Assembly: GCA_961205875.1 (NCBI GenBank)
Contig: OY540819.1
Span: forward strand, 2,110,501-2,174,500
Length of the DNA stretch: 64,000 nt
From: Sialis fuliginosa
Taxonomy: Eukaryota; Arthropoda; Insecta; Megaloptera; Sialidae
Direction of reading: 5' to 3'
The position numbers were made by a program, and so were the translations under genes. Below are positions 11,577-22,622 of the stretch, piece by piece. Numbering within the stretch: the stretch's first letter is position 1; each line of letters opens with the position of its first letter. The notes below the pieces were generated by a model. It had not been told where the DNA came from and ran no database searches. It saw only the letters and a program-made list of their open reading frames with translations.

Positions 11577-13570
11577 TTAGTCCTGATCGTGCGAAAAAAT
11601 TCGAAACGAATGCCATTGATTGCTCGGCGTTTGCTCGTGATTGCCATTTAAAAATTTTCGTTTGCCCCTTTTAAGTTTAGAAGTTAGGAATTTTTCAAAT
11701 TTGGGGGGGCCAACTTCCGGCCCCCAATATGAAAATTTCGGATTTTTTTTAATAAAAACTTGTAGCATTTCGTTTGCCCTTTAATGCCCTATACTCAGTT
11801 TAGCAATTAAAAATTTATCAAATCTGGGGGCAACTTCCGCCCCAAATATGAAAATTTCAGATTTCTTTTAATAAAAACTTGTATCATTTCGTTTGCCCTT
11901 TAATGCCCTATGCTCAATTTAGCAATTAAAAATTTATCAAATCTGGGGGGGCAAACTTCAGCCCCCAACATGAAAATTTCGGATTTTTTTCAATAAAAAC
12001 TTCTAGTGTTTCGTTTGCCCTTTAATGGTCCATTCTCAGTTTAGCAGTTAAAAATTTATCAAATCTGGGCATCATCCGCCCTCTAACATGAAAATTTCGA
12101 ATTTTTTTTTTCAATACAAAACTTGTAGCGTTTTGTTTATTATACTTTTAGCCTGACGATGATTCTGTGAATCGAATGCTTGCGTTTATTAAATTTCTTA
12201 ATACATAATTTCTGACGTTTAGACAAACAAGTTGTTTTATTTATAATACTTATAATATAGATTTGATAAATTTTTAATTGCTAAACTGAGCATAGGACAT
12301 TAAAGGGCAAACGAAACACTATAAGTTTTGTACTGAAAAAATCCGAAATTTTCAAGTTGGGAGTAGAAAGTTGCCCCCCCCCCCCCCCAGATTTGATAAA
12401 TGTTTAATTGCTAAACTGAGCATAGGTCATTAAAGGGCAAACGAAATACTAGAAGTTTCGTACTGAAAAAAATCCGAAAGGCTGTAGCCGGGTAGCAATG
12501 TAAAATCGGCCTCAACATGGATTTGGCTATTTTTTATTGTGAATGTTGCTCTTCATGTGAGTATTCTAATTCCCAATTATTAGCCTCCAAAAGTTGATAG
12601 TTTTTGAAAAAAAAATTATTTTCAATTTTTCAAAAATATTTTTTTTTTAAGAAATTTTTTTTTGGATTAAGTTCAAACTATGGTACAATGTAGAAGTTAA
12701 TAAGGTGCATATCAGGTAATATTTTCAAGAAGCTGCGCATACTCTATCAAATAAAAAAAAAATTTGAAATTTTGAAAAAAAAAAATTTTATGGTTGTGGG
12801 TGAGCGACAACTTCAGATATTTCATGAAATAATCTTCATACTTTAGTATTACACCCTACCAAGTCTGAAAAGAATCGAAGTGGTAGAACATACTTAAAAA
12901 AAATTAAAATCATTGGAAGTCAATATTAACATGTACAAATGCTATAGAAATAATGTAATATAAAAATAATCACAACAACTTCTACATTGTACCATAGTTT
13001 GAACTTAATTGAGGCCGATTTTACATTGCTACCCGGCTACAGCCTTTTCAAGTTGGGAGGAGTAAGTTGCCCCCCCCAGATTTGATAAATTTTTAATTGC
13101 TAAACTGAGCATAGGGCATTAAAGGGCAAACGAAACACTAGAAGTTTTGTACTGAAAAAAATCCGAAATTTTCAAATTGGGAGGAGGAAGTTGGCCCCCC
13201 CAGATTTGATAAATTTTTAATTGCTAAACTGAGGATAGGGCATTAAAGGGAAAACGAAACACTAGAAGTTTTGTACTGAAAAAAATCCAAAATTTTCAAG
13301 TTGGGAGGAGGAAATTGGCCCCCCCAGATTTGAAAAATTTTTAATTGCTTAACTGAGCATAGGGCATTAAAGGGCAAACGAAATGATACAAGTTTTTATT
13401 GAAAAAAATCCGAAATTTTCATGTTGGAGAGCGGAAGTTGGCCCCCCAAATTTGAAAAATTCCTAACTTCTAAACTTAAAAGGGGCAAACGAAAATTTTT
13501 AAATGGCAATCACGAGCAAACGCCGAGCAATCAATGGCATTCGTTTCGATTTTTTTCGCACGTATTGGGG
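11577..13570. mobile_element. Foldback element built of tandem ~122-bp units
   Basis: The left arm (11577-12160) repeats a unit of roughly 122 bp that contains CGTTTGCCCTTTAATG, AATTTATCAAATCTGGGGG and a G/C homopolymer tract. After a spacer at about 12160-12255, the right arm carries the same units inverted (AAAGGGCAAACGAAA ...). The arms end with matching unique sequence (CGAAACGAATGCCATTGATT inverted at about 13535). The right arm is interrupted by a separate element at 12480-13044. Long terminal inverted repeats made of short tandem units define foldback-type transposons. The element itself has no coding sequence. Confidence 0.8.
12480..13044. mobile_element. Inverted-repeat MITE without target duplication (Spy-like)
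   Basis: The ends are GGCTGTAGCCGGGTAGCAAT and its exact inverse; at least 36 bp of terminal inverted repeat are identical. The element splits one unit of the foldback array. The left flank reads AATCCGAAA and the right flank TTTTCAAG. Four uninterrupted units nearby read AATCC(G/A)AAATTTTCA(A/T). Joining the flanks restores that sequence exactly, so no bases were duplicated. Insertion between AAA and TTT without a duplication is the published signature of Spy transposons, as I recall it. The interior carries a further inverted pair (CAAACTATGGTACAATGTAG) and no ORF. Confidence 0.75.
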
Positions 13571-13628
13571 GGCTAACTTCACAAAGGTAGCCAATCGTCC
13601 CCAAATACGATATCATATATCAACATGT

Positions 13629-14273
13629 CTACGCGCGTAAGCTCGGATTCTGTTGATAGTATCCGGTACGCTGCATACGATCCAGTACGTCTGATATAGC
13701 ATTCACTAATTGAGTGAACTTGATACTGAATTTTTGTTGGTATATACTCAAGTATCCGCTTTTGACAATAGGTATCCTTAGATTCTTGCCTGTCACGGGA
13801 AAGTCGTTTATCGCAGCTATTTCTATATCCATACTGATTTTCGACGAGCCTGTTTCGTAAACAAATTCCACTGACACCTGTGATTTCGCATCACTGTGGG
13901 TTGATCTAAGGAACTCTGCTCTAGCCGATGGCTGGGAAAAAGTATTGCTTAACTTCTCGTAGTGTGAGATTTTATCTGTAATAAGTGAATTTGTGGATGT
14001 AACAATATTCTGACGAATGCTGTCACTTCCTTTGTCAATACATGACTCTTTTGTCAATACCCTGCCTGACCCGAAGATTCCTGCAAGTGCAGTATCATTT
14101 TCGAAGAGTTCATCAAGACTCATCTCGGTTGGATCTCTGTGTTCTTGGCTGGTAAAACCACCAAGTTGTACAATTATCATACTCAGAATTTCTGGATAAC
14201 ACGCAACAATTTTTCGTACTTTCGAATACAGTGATTGGTTAAAGTGTTTGTTTTTTGCATTAAATTTTTGCAT
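13629..14273 (-). CDS. Unrecognised 214-residue protein
   Basis: This is an uninterrupted frame that starts at MQKFNAKNKHFNQ and ends at YYQQNPSLRA. It has no signal peptide or membrane span. The composition is mixed and soluble-looking, with an acidic segment (MSLDELFENDTALAG, about residues 50-64) and a C-terminal stretch likely to be helical (IKFTQLVNAISDVLDRM). G+C is roughly 43 percent against about 25-30 percent around it, and codon use is less AT-skewed. The start lies 13 bp downstream of the stop of another minus-strand frame (14287-14470). The Myb/SANT-like fragment lies just upstream on the same strand. I do not recognise the family. A transposon- or virus-derived gene or a young host gene are all possible; long intact coding is the main support. 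Confidence 0.45.
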   Translation of the reverse strand: MQKFNAKNKHFNQSLYSKVRKIVACYPEILSMIIVQLGGFTSQEHRDPTEMSLDELFENDTALAGIFGSGRVLTKESCIDKGSDSIRQNIVTSTNSLITDKISHYEKLSNTFSQPSARAEFLRSTHSDAKSQVSVEFVYETGSSKISMDIEIAAINDFPVTGKNLRIPIVKSGYLSIYQQKFSIKFTQLVNAISDVLDRMQRTGYYQQNPSLRA

Positions 14274-14286
14274 TTATTATTCGCCT

Positions 14287-14735
14287 CTAATAGTGAATTA
14301 TAATTACTGGATTTAACGGTTGGTCAAGTTTGGGATACAAATATATTAGGAGTGGGGGTCTATCTTCAACATCCTCTGCAAAGGGATTGGCGTTTTCATC
14401 CTGTACAAAGTTTATCGTTATATCTTCCATTTCAGACTCAGCATCAAAAACATGATTTGTCTTCCAGCTCCTGTAAATATTTGAGTGTATATTCGATTCA
14501 CTAATAAGAATGAAAAAAGTTTACCTGTGCCTGAGAGTATGAATCATCCCAAATTCCCTCCCTCAGGTATATCTATCATACCTGCCGATTCTGCATCTAT
14601 TGTTGCTAATAAATCTTCTTCCAGTTCTGTTAGCTGTAGAACTTTTGGTGGTCCACCACCGGTACCGCTTGCGTAGCTTCGATTACTCGCACACTTCTTC
14701 AGAACACCTGACTTCCAGTCACGCCATGTTTTGAT
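14287..14735 (-). pseudogene. Myb/SANT-like (Harbinger accessory or zeste-like) fragment
   Basis: On the minus strand, 14735-14530 encodes TWRDWKSGVLKKC, then SGTGGGPPKVLQLTELEEDLL. A Trp-containing helix followed by TGGGP and a leucine-rich helix is characteristic of the Myb/SANT-like DNA-binding proteins encoded by Harbinger transposons and their domesticated relatives. A second open segment (14470-14287) follows a good acceptor (TATTTACAG). It is acidic (DAESEMEDITINFVQDENAN), like the linker of such proteins, and ends at a stop. Donor and acceptor phases do not agree under the obvious splices, and an in-frame stop precedes the first segment. I therefore call it broken, although an unusual splice is possible. 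Its G+C is elevated like that of the 214-codon frame next to it. Confidence 0.45.
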
Positions 14736-14929
14736 TTATATAAAATATACAATTTTTCAATCATCTAAACACTAACTGAATATTTTCTGGGTTCGTAATT
14801 AAATAAAATATCTAAATTCCTTATATAGCCTATATGTATACACCTTTTGCCATTCTTTTGGTCCTTTTTGCGGTCCATATCCAAAACTATTAAGTGATGT
14901 TGAAATGATCAACGAGAACTGTAATAAGC

Positions 14930-15000
14930 CCCCTGATGTCTCCCGTTCCTCTTACAGGCTCAAATGGACGGCTGGCCATATAGGAGTATTATATATATGA
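14930..15000. repeat. Short repeat, inverted partner at 16665-16740
   Basis: CTCCCGTTCCTCTTACAGGC and the following GGACGGCTGGC-ATATA sequence recur inverted at 16665-16740. A related TATATAAGAGTATTA occurs near 18105. It is probably part of a decayed element that spans this area. The interval 15000-16180 between the copies contains no recognisable gene. Confidence 0.5.
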
Positions 15001-16189
15001 CATTGTTAATGTGACAATAAAGGAAAATAAATAAAATACCAACTACTCACCATTTTTTTTTATTTCCACCATTATACCGCAATTTTCCTCTAGCAAAATC
15101 TTCATTTTCTTTCATATATTTAAGAAGTATTTTTTTTACCTTCAGTCACGTTCATTTTATTATTATTAACTTCCCAACTAAAGGAACCAGTCGGGTCCAA
15201 AGACATTTACATTTTAATAAAAAAATAACTTCCCAACTGGAAGTTATTGTAATCGGTCCGAAAATCAAAATCAAAAATTTCAACATATTTGTATGTTTTA
15301 AGGTCACTGTAGTATATTTACACTATTTTTAAAAAGATGTCTGTATGTGTGTGCGTATATGCGTACAATTGTGTAATAAAGAGTTTATAAAATTGTATAA
15401 TATTAAAAAGGCCTCCTTCTGTCCTTCCGGAACTCTCTTTGTTTTCCCCAATACCGCCAAAGGAACCGAGGACCGCAGTTTGGGAACCAGTGATGTAGAT
15501 GATAGAGATTAAGATGTTACAACGATCATTTGAGATATCTGTAGATCGTTGTAGATCGTAACTCAGTGAACAAATATGATTTTGTCACAAAATGCAGATC
15601 AATGAAGATCTGATTTGATCACTTCAAATCTAACTTTTTTTTACTGAGAGACATGTGGGGTGTCAAAATGTAAATATTAATCTAAAGAATTTGATCCTAT
15701 TTTTTTTCTAACTCAAAAATGGCGATTGCAAGGGGCTCCACGTAGTATGTTCTTCGGAATCCTTATAGCATACACTCGTGTATGTCTTGACAGATTTTTT
15801 GATAAGAATCTATGAGCTATTTACCTATTCAAGAAAAGAGATTAATTCGTTTCGACTGTTTACATTTAATAATAAATAATTTGATGAATGAATATAAGGA
15901 ACAAAATAAAACAGGATGATTATATTTTAAGTTATTTATTTATTTTTCAAATAAAAAAGTAATCTTGATATAATTTTATTATTATAAATCTATCAATGAT
16001 AATTATACAAACAAACACCACCAAAATAAGTTATAACATGAATTATACAAAATAATAATAATAATATATTTGTCATTTATGAAGCAACGTGTACTACAAA
16101 AAAATTATTTTATTACCTTTAAAATAATAAATATTTTTTTATGAAGCAGAAACAGATCCCAGTCAGTCAGTTTTACAAATATGGGACAA

Positions 16190-16620
16190 TTACGTATACA
16201 GTGTATTCCAAGTTGATTAAGACATAGGAAATTTAACATGGAGGCAATTAGAAGTGTTGTATGTAGTAACCTTTGGTCAAATTTAACGATGTGTGATTGG
16301 TGCATTTTGAAATGCTGCCACAAAATTTAATAAAATAGTAATTAGTATTTTGTTTTCAAATTTATATCTGCCAAAAAATAGTATTATACTTTTATCTAGG
16401 ATGCTTACTTTAATTTCATTAATGTATTTTAATCTTTATTAAAATTGAAAACAAAATACTGTTGATATGATTAATTTAAAATTGATCAGTTAGTTTCGAG
16501 GCGGCAATGCACCAATGACACATCGTTAAATTTGACTAAAGGTTACTACAACACTTCTAATTGTCCCCATGTTAATATTCCTATGTCTTAATTAAATTGG
16601 AATACACTGTATAAATGTGT
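16190..16620. repeat. Palindromic repeat
   Basis: The left half (AGTGTATTCCAAGTTGATTA ... GTGATTGGTGCATTTTG) is repeated inverted in the right half (GCACCAATGACACATCGTTA ... TTGGAATACACT). The two halves meet near 16400. A related pair lies at 45785-45905 and 46270-46390. The short ORFs inside it are not genes. Confidence 0.65.
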
Positions 16621-16851
16621 AAGGTCATTGGTATATTTACCTGTGTATTTACTAACATTGCACCATATATATAATACTCTTATATAGCCAGCCGTCCATT
16701 TAAGCCTGTAAGAGGAACGGGAGACGTCAGAGTGAGATGCAGATAAGCAGCCTTTCTCTGAAATGCGCATGCGCGGCGCGGTACAATTTGAAATCAAGTT
16801 TTAGATTTGAATTTACCTTTCAACTTATTAATCTGAAAATACACTCGTAAT

Positions 16852-17974
16852 TAGGGAATACAAAAACCCGATAAAATTACAAAAACCGGTTTTCGGTTTT
16901 TCATAAAGTGAAAACCCGGTTAACCGCGGTTTTTAATCGGGTTTTTCAATTAAGTTTAAAAAATATTTGAAACTATTTAAATAAAATAATAAATTAATAT
17001 TAAAAAAATAAATTTTATTTAATTATACCTTTTTTTCCAAGTTCAAATTGAGACTATTCAATTTCAAATTGGGAACAATCAATTTCAAAATAGAGACTAT
17101 TCAATTTCAAACTGTAAATAATCAATTTCAAACTGAGACTTATCAATTTCAAATTGGGAACTATTAATTTTAAATTAGTAAAGTTAGTTTAAAAGCTAGT
17201 ATTAAAAGTGATCTAGGTGAAGACAGTAAATATGACTCAAACTGAGTTTCGATTATTACGAAAATTATTGTTAATTATATCCGATATGTCACTCATGATA
17301 TATAATATATATGATGCATTAATTATGATTTGTTAATTTGGCTCTAGCCTAGGGGTCTAGGGCTAAGGGGGATCTGGCCCGGCGATCAAAAATAAAAGTC
17401 AGTGAATGGTATATTTATGTATTTAAATTATTAATTGAATGGCCGAAAAAAAGCCTGGCCAAGAAAAAATTTCTTATGGGGTCCGCCAACAACTGCAATC
17501 TGGGGGTTCGTGATAGTATGTGGAGGCCATAATTGCAGCTATAGCAAATATATTTTGTATTGTAATACATTATATTATATTGAAATAAATTATATATTTA
17601 TTTTCATCTCAAATGTGGAATTTACAATTCCCAATTTGAAATTGATTAGTCTAAATTTTAACTTGAAATTGTATAATCTCCTTTATTAACATATTATTAT
17701 ACACCCTCAAATTCCATTTACTCCGCTATTATATTTTTATTTACACATTGCGCGTTAGTTTATAGATGTCACCTTTTTTTTAATTAAAATAAATTCACAA
17801 CATAAACACTTCATGAATAACAGTAAAAAAATAAAATTATTTGTCATTTGAAGAAACAAAAAAATATATATAATTGACTTTCGGTTTTTCGGGAAAAACC
17901 GGTTTTTCGGTTTTGGTAAATTTTAACAAAAAACCGGTTAACCGGTTTCGGTTAAAACCGGTTTGTATGCCCTA
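16852..17974. mobile_element. hAT-type non-autonomous element, 1123 bp
   Basis: The ends are TAGGGAATACAAA and TTTGTATGCCCTA, flanked by a perfect 8-bp duplication CTCGTAAT. Subterminal GC-containing repeats of AACCGGTT/CCGGTTTT type appear at both ends. The interior has a tandem series of about seven CAATTTCAAA-containing units (17040-17170). There is no transposase frame. An 8-bp target duplication supports the hAT superfamily. Confidence 0.85.
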
Positions 17975-18470
17975 CTCGTAATGTTTCGGCATGTAATGGT
18001 GAACACGAATATGCGCAAAAGGACGCGCGACTGCTTCTGTGCGAGTGAGAAACGATTGTCTGCACTCTAGTGTTGGCTCTGAACTTCTCTCTCGGTTGGC
18101 TATATAAGAGTATTACATATGTATGTATATGCCTTGCACGCTACACAAACCTTCTTTGGTTTGATACGCCATGTGAAAGTGCTTGCTAGCTAGCAAATTT
18201 GGTTTGCTCGCCGGACAATTAAATTATTATTGTATACAAAATTATGTTTTATTTTGATTATAGAAATCTAATTCTACTTATTTGTAATTATTATAAAATC
18301 TATTTATTTACAAATATCCAAATCAACAATGATTAATCACATAACAAAAATTATATTTCGATATTTTTATATTATATTAATTTTAATTAAATGCATTATG
18401 TATTTTTTAATTTTAATTAAATTAAATTAGCGGCTAATTGGAAAATGCTGATTATCACAATAGTTACATA

Positions 18471-18635
18471 CAGGAGCGTCCGATGAATATTTTCAAAAAG
18501 AGGGGGCAAACTTTTAGACAAATAATTACATTAATAAACTTTTATTTAATTTAATCACAAGTAGATATATTATAGAATTATGTATTGTGGAAATGGGGCA
18601 AGTACTCCCTTTACCCCCTTCTCAGGACGCCCATG
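18471..18635. mobile_element. hAT-type MITE, 165 bp
   Basis: The left end CAGGAGCGTCC and the right end GGACGCCCATG form imperfect inverted ends, and an exact 8-bp duplication GTTACATA flanks them. It carries G-rich and C-rich tracts inside each end (AGAGGGGGCAAAC and CCCTTTACCCCC). It is non-coding. Confidence 0.8.
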
Positions 18636-18812
18636 GTTACATATAAAACAAACTAATTTTAGTTATTATTTATTTCAAATCATTCATAAGCAGCTATAAA
18701 AAACAGTCTAAATTTTATATCAAAAATCCATTTTTGTACATATATTTATGTATTTAAACTAGTGCTACTTGAAATATCACATGAGATAATTTTTGATTTT
18801 ATAAATAATAGG

Positions 18813-21307
18813 GGCATTCTATGTCAAATTGACCCATTGAATAAACGATACTTTGATGATTTATTCTACCTATGATATTGTAATCATCCACTAAATCATT
18901 CGTCGAAATATTGCTCTGTTATTGTCTATAAGCTATAAATAAATTTGGATTTACTTTTTACGGAAAATTAAATTAAATTCTCTACAAAAAACGATTGTCT
19001 GAAAATAAAAACATGATTGTCTAATTTAATATTATTATTAACTAGCTGGGCCCGCGCGGCTTCGCCCGCTTGGACTACGGAATTATTGTTTAGGATTTTT
19101 GAAAAATATTAAAAAGATTTAAAAAAATATAGTTGAATTAACACGATTAGTTACCTATCTAACAAAAACGAATCAGAACAAAAAGTAAAAAAACATCTGC
19201 CAAGTAAATGCACAGGCTTCCTCGTGCTAAATTCACTAAAACCGATTGTGTTCAGATAAATTGCCTGGCATTGGTTAACCATTTAATTTTTATACAAATT
19301 TTACTAAAAAATCTTAGTTCGAATTTTTTCTTAAAACGCACCTGAATATTTTTTCATATATTTTTAATTTTTTGACAATTTCAATCTAAATCTAAATTTA
19401 TGCAAATGTCAAAATGACATTTAAAACGTCAAAGTGACATTTAAAACGCCAAAGTGACATTTAAAACGTCAAAATGACACTTAATATATCCAATCAAATA
19501 TCAATTTAGAAAAACAAAACACGAATTTTTAAAATTAATTTAGATAAATCTTTGTAAGGGAATATTTTACAACAAACGTAGTAGACCCATATTATAGGAA
19601 ATTTAATTCTCTACAAAAAATATTCTATAAAAAATTTTCGTAACATGTGTGGTTCTTGAGATATCTTGAAAAAATAAATATTTTGGGGTGTCACCCCTCC
19701 CCCTTACACACGATTTTGATGATTTTGAAATGGGACCGTCCTCAAACCAAACCCAACCATCCGACCAAGTTTCAATAATATCGGTTCAGTGGTTCATGAG
19801 TTATGCGTGTGACAAGGATTCAAGGGACAGACGGACACACGGATACACGGACACACGGACAGACAGACAGACACGGAACGAAAAGTGTTTGTCTTGACGT
19901 GAAACGGATAAATAAATTTAAAATTTTGAAATTGGAGAACTTTTTTTTTGTCTCAATCTGAAACGATCACATAGCTTCTCGTATCTTCGATATTGCGAGG
20001 AAGCAAAACAGGACAAAAATTATTGCTTCCTCGCAATATCGAAGATACGAGAAGCTATGTGATCGTTTCAGATTGAGACAAAAAAAAAGTTCTCCAATTT
20101 CAAAATTTTAAATTTATTTATCCGTTTCACGTCAAGACAAACACTTTTCGTTCCGTGTCTGTCTGTCTGTCCGTCCGTCCGTCCGTCCGTCCGTCTGTCC
20201 CCTGAATCCTTGTCACACGCATAACTAATGAACCACTGAACCGATATTATTGAAACTTGGTCGGATAGTTGGGTTTGGTTTGAGGACGGTCCCATTTCAA
20301 AATCATCAAAATCGTGTGTAAGGGGGAGGGGTGACACCCCAAAATATTTCTTTTTTCAAGATATCTCAAGAACGACACATGTTACGAGAAAATTTTATAG
20401 AATATTTTTTGTAGAGAATTAAATTTCCTATAATATGGGTCTACTACGTTTGTTGTAAAATATTCCCTTACAAAGATTTATCTAAATTAATTTTAAAAAT
20501 TCGTGTTTTGTTTTTCTAAATTGATATTTGATTGGATATATTAAGTGTCATTTTGACGTTTTAAATGTCACTTTGGCGTTTTAAATGTCACTTTGACGTT
20601 TTAAATGTCATTTTGACATTTGCATAAATTTAGATTTAGATTGAAATTGTCAAAAAATTAAAAATATATGAAAAAATATTCAGGTGCGTTTTAAGAAAAA
20701 AATCGAACTAAGATTTTTTAGTAAAATTTGTATAAAAATTAAATTTGTTAACCAATGCCAGGCAATTTATCTGAACACTATCGGTTTTAGTGAATTTAGC
20801 ACGAGGAAGCACTGTGCATTTACTTGGCAGATGTTTTTTAAAGGTTAATTATTGAAAACAAAATAATTGACAATCAAAAGGATACCGACTGTGATTATTC
20901 CCTCTGCCCTGCGTCTACTCGGCACGCATTTGCTAGATAAATGATAGTAAAATGTTATGGTTATACTGGCCTACAAAAATCAAGGGTCTTTTGCCCTGAC
21001 CTACGCCCTAAACATGTCAATTCCGTGGGGTGTAATTTATTTAAAAATACTTGTAGGTCGTGAAAACCACATGATCTATAAGATATTTTACGATGAAATA
21101 ATGGAATGGCCTAAAAAAATTTGAGTCGTATAACGTGACCTACAAAAAAAAGAATAAAAATATGTATTTATGATTCCGAATATAGAAAAAAATTATATAA
21201 CATTATATAGCAATATTTTGACGGACTCTGTGGACTCATAGAAAGAAAAAAATCGTTAAATTTTGAGAACAGAAATTTCAAGGGGTCGATTTGACATGGA
21301 ATGCCCA
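18813..21307. mobile_element. Composite element bounded by a GGGCATTC-type inverted repeat
   Basis: GGGGCATTCTATGTCAAATT at the left end is matched, inverted, by GATTTGACATGGAATGCCC at the right end. Between them lies the tail-to-tail pair of repeats at 19215-20811, plus sequence matching 7683-7793. No transposase was seen, and the target duplication is uncertain. The long internal palindrome may have been inserted into an older element. Confidence 0.55.
19215..20811. repeat. Two inverted copies of a GCTTCCTCG-ended repeat, tail to tail
   Basis: The plus-strand copy (19215-20005) and the minus-strand copy (20024-20811) are near-identical and separated by 18 bp, forming a near 1.6-kb palindrome. 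Each runs from GCTTCCTCGTGCTAAATTC to CGATATTGCGAGGAAGC. Each contains four tandem units of about 21 bp (AACGTCAAAATGACATTTAA type) and a GACAGACGGAC-type simple repeat. Single copies lie at 62031-62787 and 54700-55590, with partial copies at 33875-34045 and 59940-60305. ORFs rich in DRRTDGRTDG come from the simple repeat and are not genes. Confidence 0.8.
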
Positions 21308-21729
21308 AATAGAACCTAATTATTTCTCTCTATCAAATCAAGGGTTGGCAATCTTTTCGAGAATACATTTTAATCTTTTATATTTAAACACGAAATTAGT
21401 TATAAAAAAAGAAAACCAAATATTATTCATAAAAATAGTCCATTGTTAATTGTTAGAAAATTTGCAGGCTCGATAGGTTACCAAAAATGGTTACTATTTT
21501 GTTGGGTTGTGAAATTAGATTTTTTTTATTTTTATTAGCTGCCATAGCCTTGCACGATACTCTGGAAGCCAACTTTAATATAAAAAATTGATTACTCGAG
21601 AAATTACGGCTTTCTAAGGGCAACAATCTCAAATTTTAGGACTTCGGCTCATTTTTAGTATTCTTTTTAGAACTCACGTGTTGAAACTTTATATACAAAC
21701 AACATTGACAGCTTGACAGAACATGAATT

Positions 21730-21912
21730 GTGACGTCACTAACGCTTCAATCAATCACATCGCGTTTTAAATGCGAGCTAATTTTTACGACTTTTAATAT
21801 TGAATAATTTAAAATTGAGCAATAAAAAACTATTTGTTCAATGCTATTATTATTTTTTTAGTCTAATCTTTAAGTAATAAAAACGGTATGTCAAAAATTT
21901 CCGGATTACTCT
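21730..21912. repeat. Dispersed repeat, empty-site copy
   Basis: This matches 32215-32644 in the same orientation (shared AAATGCGAGCT-ATTTTTACGAC and TCAAAAATTTCCGGATTACT). It lacks the 240-bp insertion found there, so it shows what the pre-insertion site looked like (GACTTTTAATATTG). Confidence 0.7.
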
Positions 21913-22622
21913 ATTGTTCTTTATTAAAAAATGTTGTTCACAAAACATTTTTAAAGCAGAGATGCGCAACCTTTTCTAGCCAGGAAAAATATTTAAGAAA
22001 TAGTTATTGCTTTTCAACTTAAAATGAGCAGACTTTCAGGTTGGACACCACTTTAAAAATTAAATACACTATAAATTCATAAAAAAAAATCAATTATAAT
22101 AATTAAAGAACACAAGTTTATGGCACATAATTACTATATAAATATAATTACAATCATGTAAGGTGTGTCCAAAAAAAAAACACATTCGCTCTCATTACGA
22201 CAGGTGTCACTAGGGGGGGGGTCCCGTTCCCCATTTGAATAACATTGGGAAAATGATTTTTTTAGTACTAAAGTTGGTATTACTGACTCATTTTTGAAGG
22301 ACATCATTTTGTAGAAGATAAAATTCTTTACAGAAGTGTTTCCAAAGTCATGATCCTCAATTCAACGTATCAAAAGTTATAGGGCATTCTTAGTGATTTA
22401 TTTGTTAAAATGTACATCTAAAAGGCTCTCACGACTACAGTTAAATAAGTTAAATGCGAATTAAATTAGGAATTTCATTTGACGTACTAAAGAATAATTT
22501 TAATGAGAAAGTGAACTACAGGGTACGAGTATTTATTTTAGATCACAACCTAACTTATTTCGTAAGGAGAGCGTGGAAAAAAAATATTTTTTTGACACAC
22601 CTTAATGTACAGATATCCCCTA

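Noticed and set aside
19410..19485. Tandem ~21-bp units with dyad symmetry that superficially resemble a CRISPR array
   Set aside because: The units are directly adjacent with no unique spacers, are duplicated in every copy of the repeat, and lie in a eukaryotic genome.
19688..19897. ORFs rich in DRRTDGRTDG-type residues (also near 20068-20337, 54803-55140 and 62459-62644)
   Set aside because: They arise from (GGAC/AGAC)n simple repeats shared by all copies of one repeat family; there is no domain and inconsistent frames.
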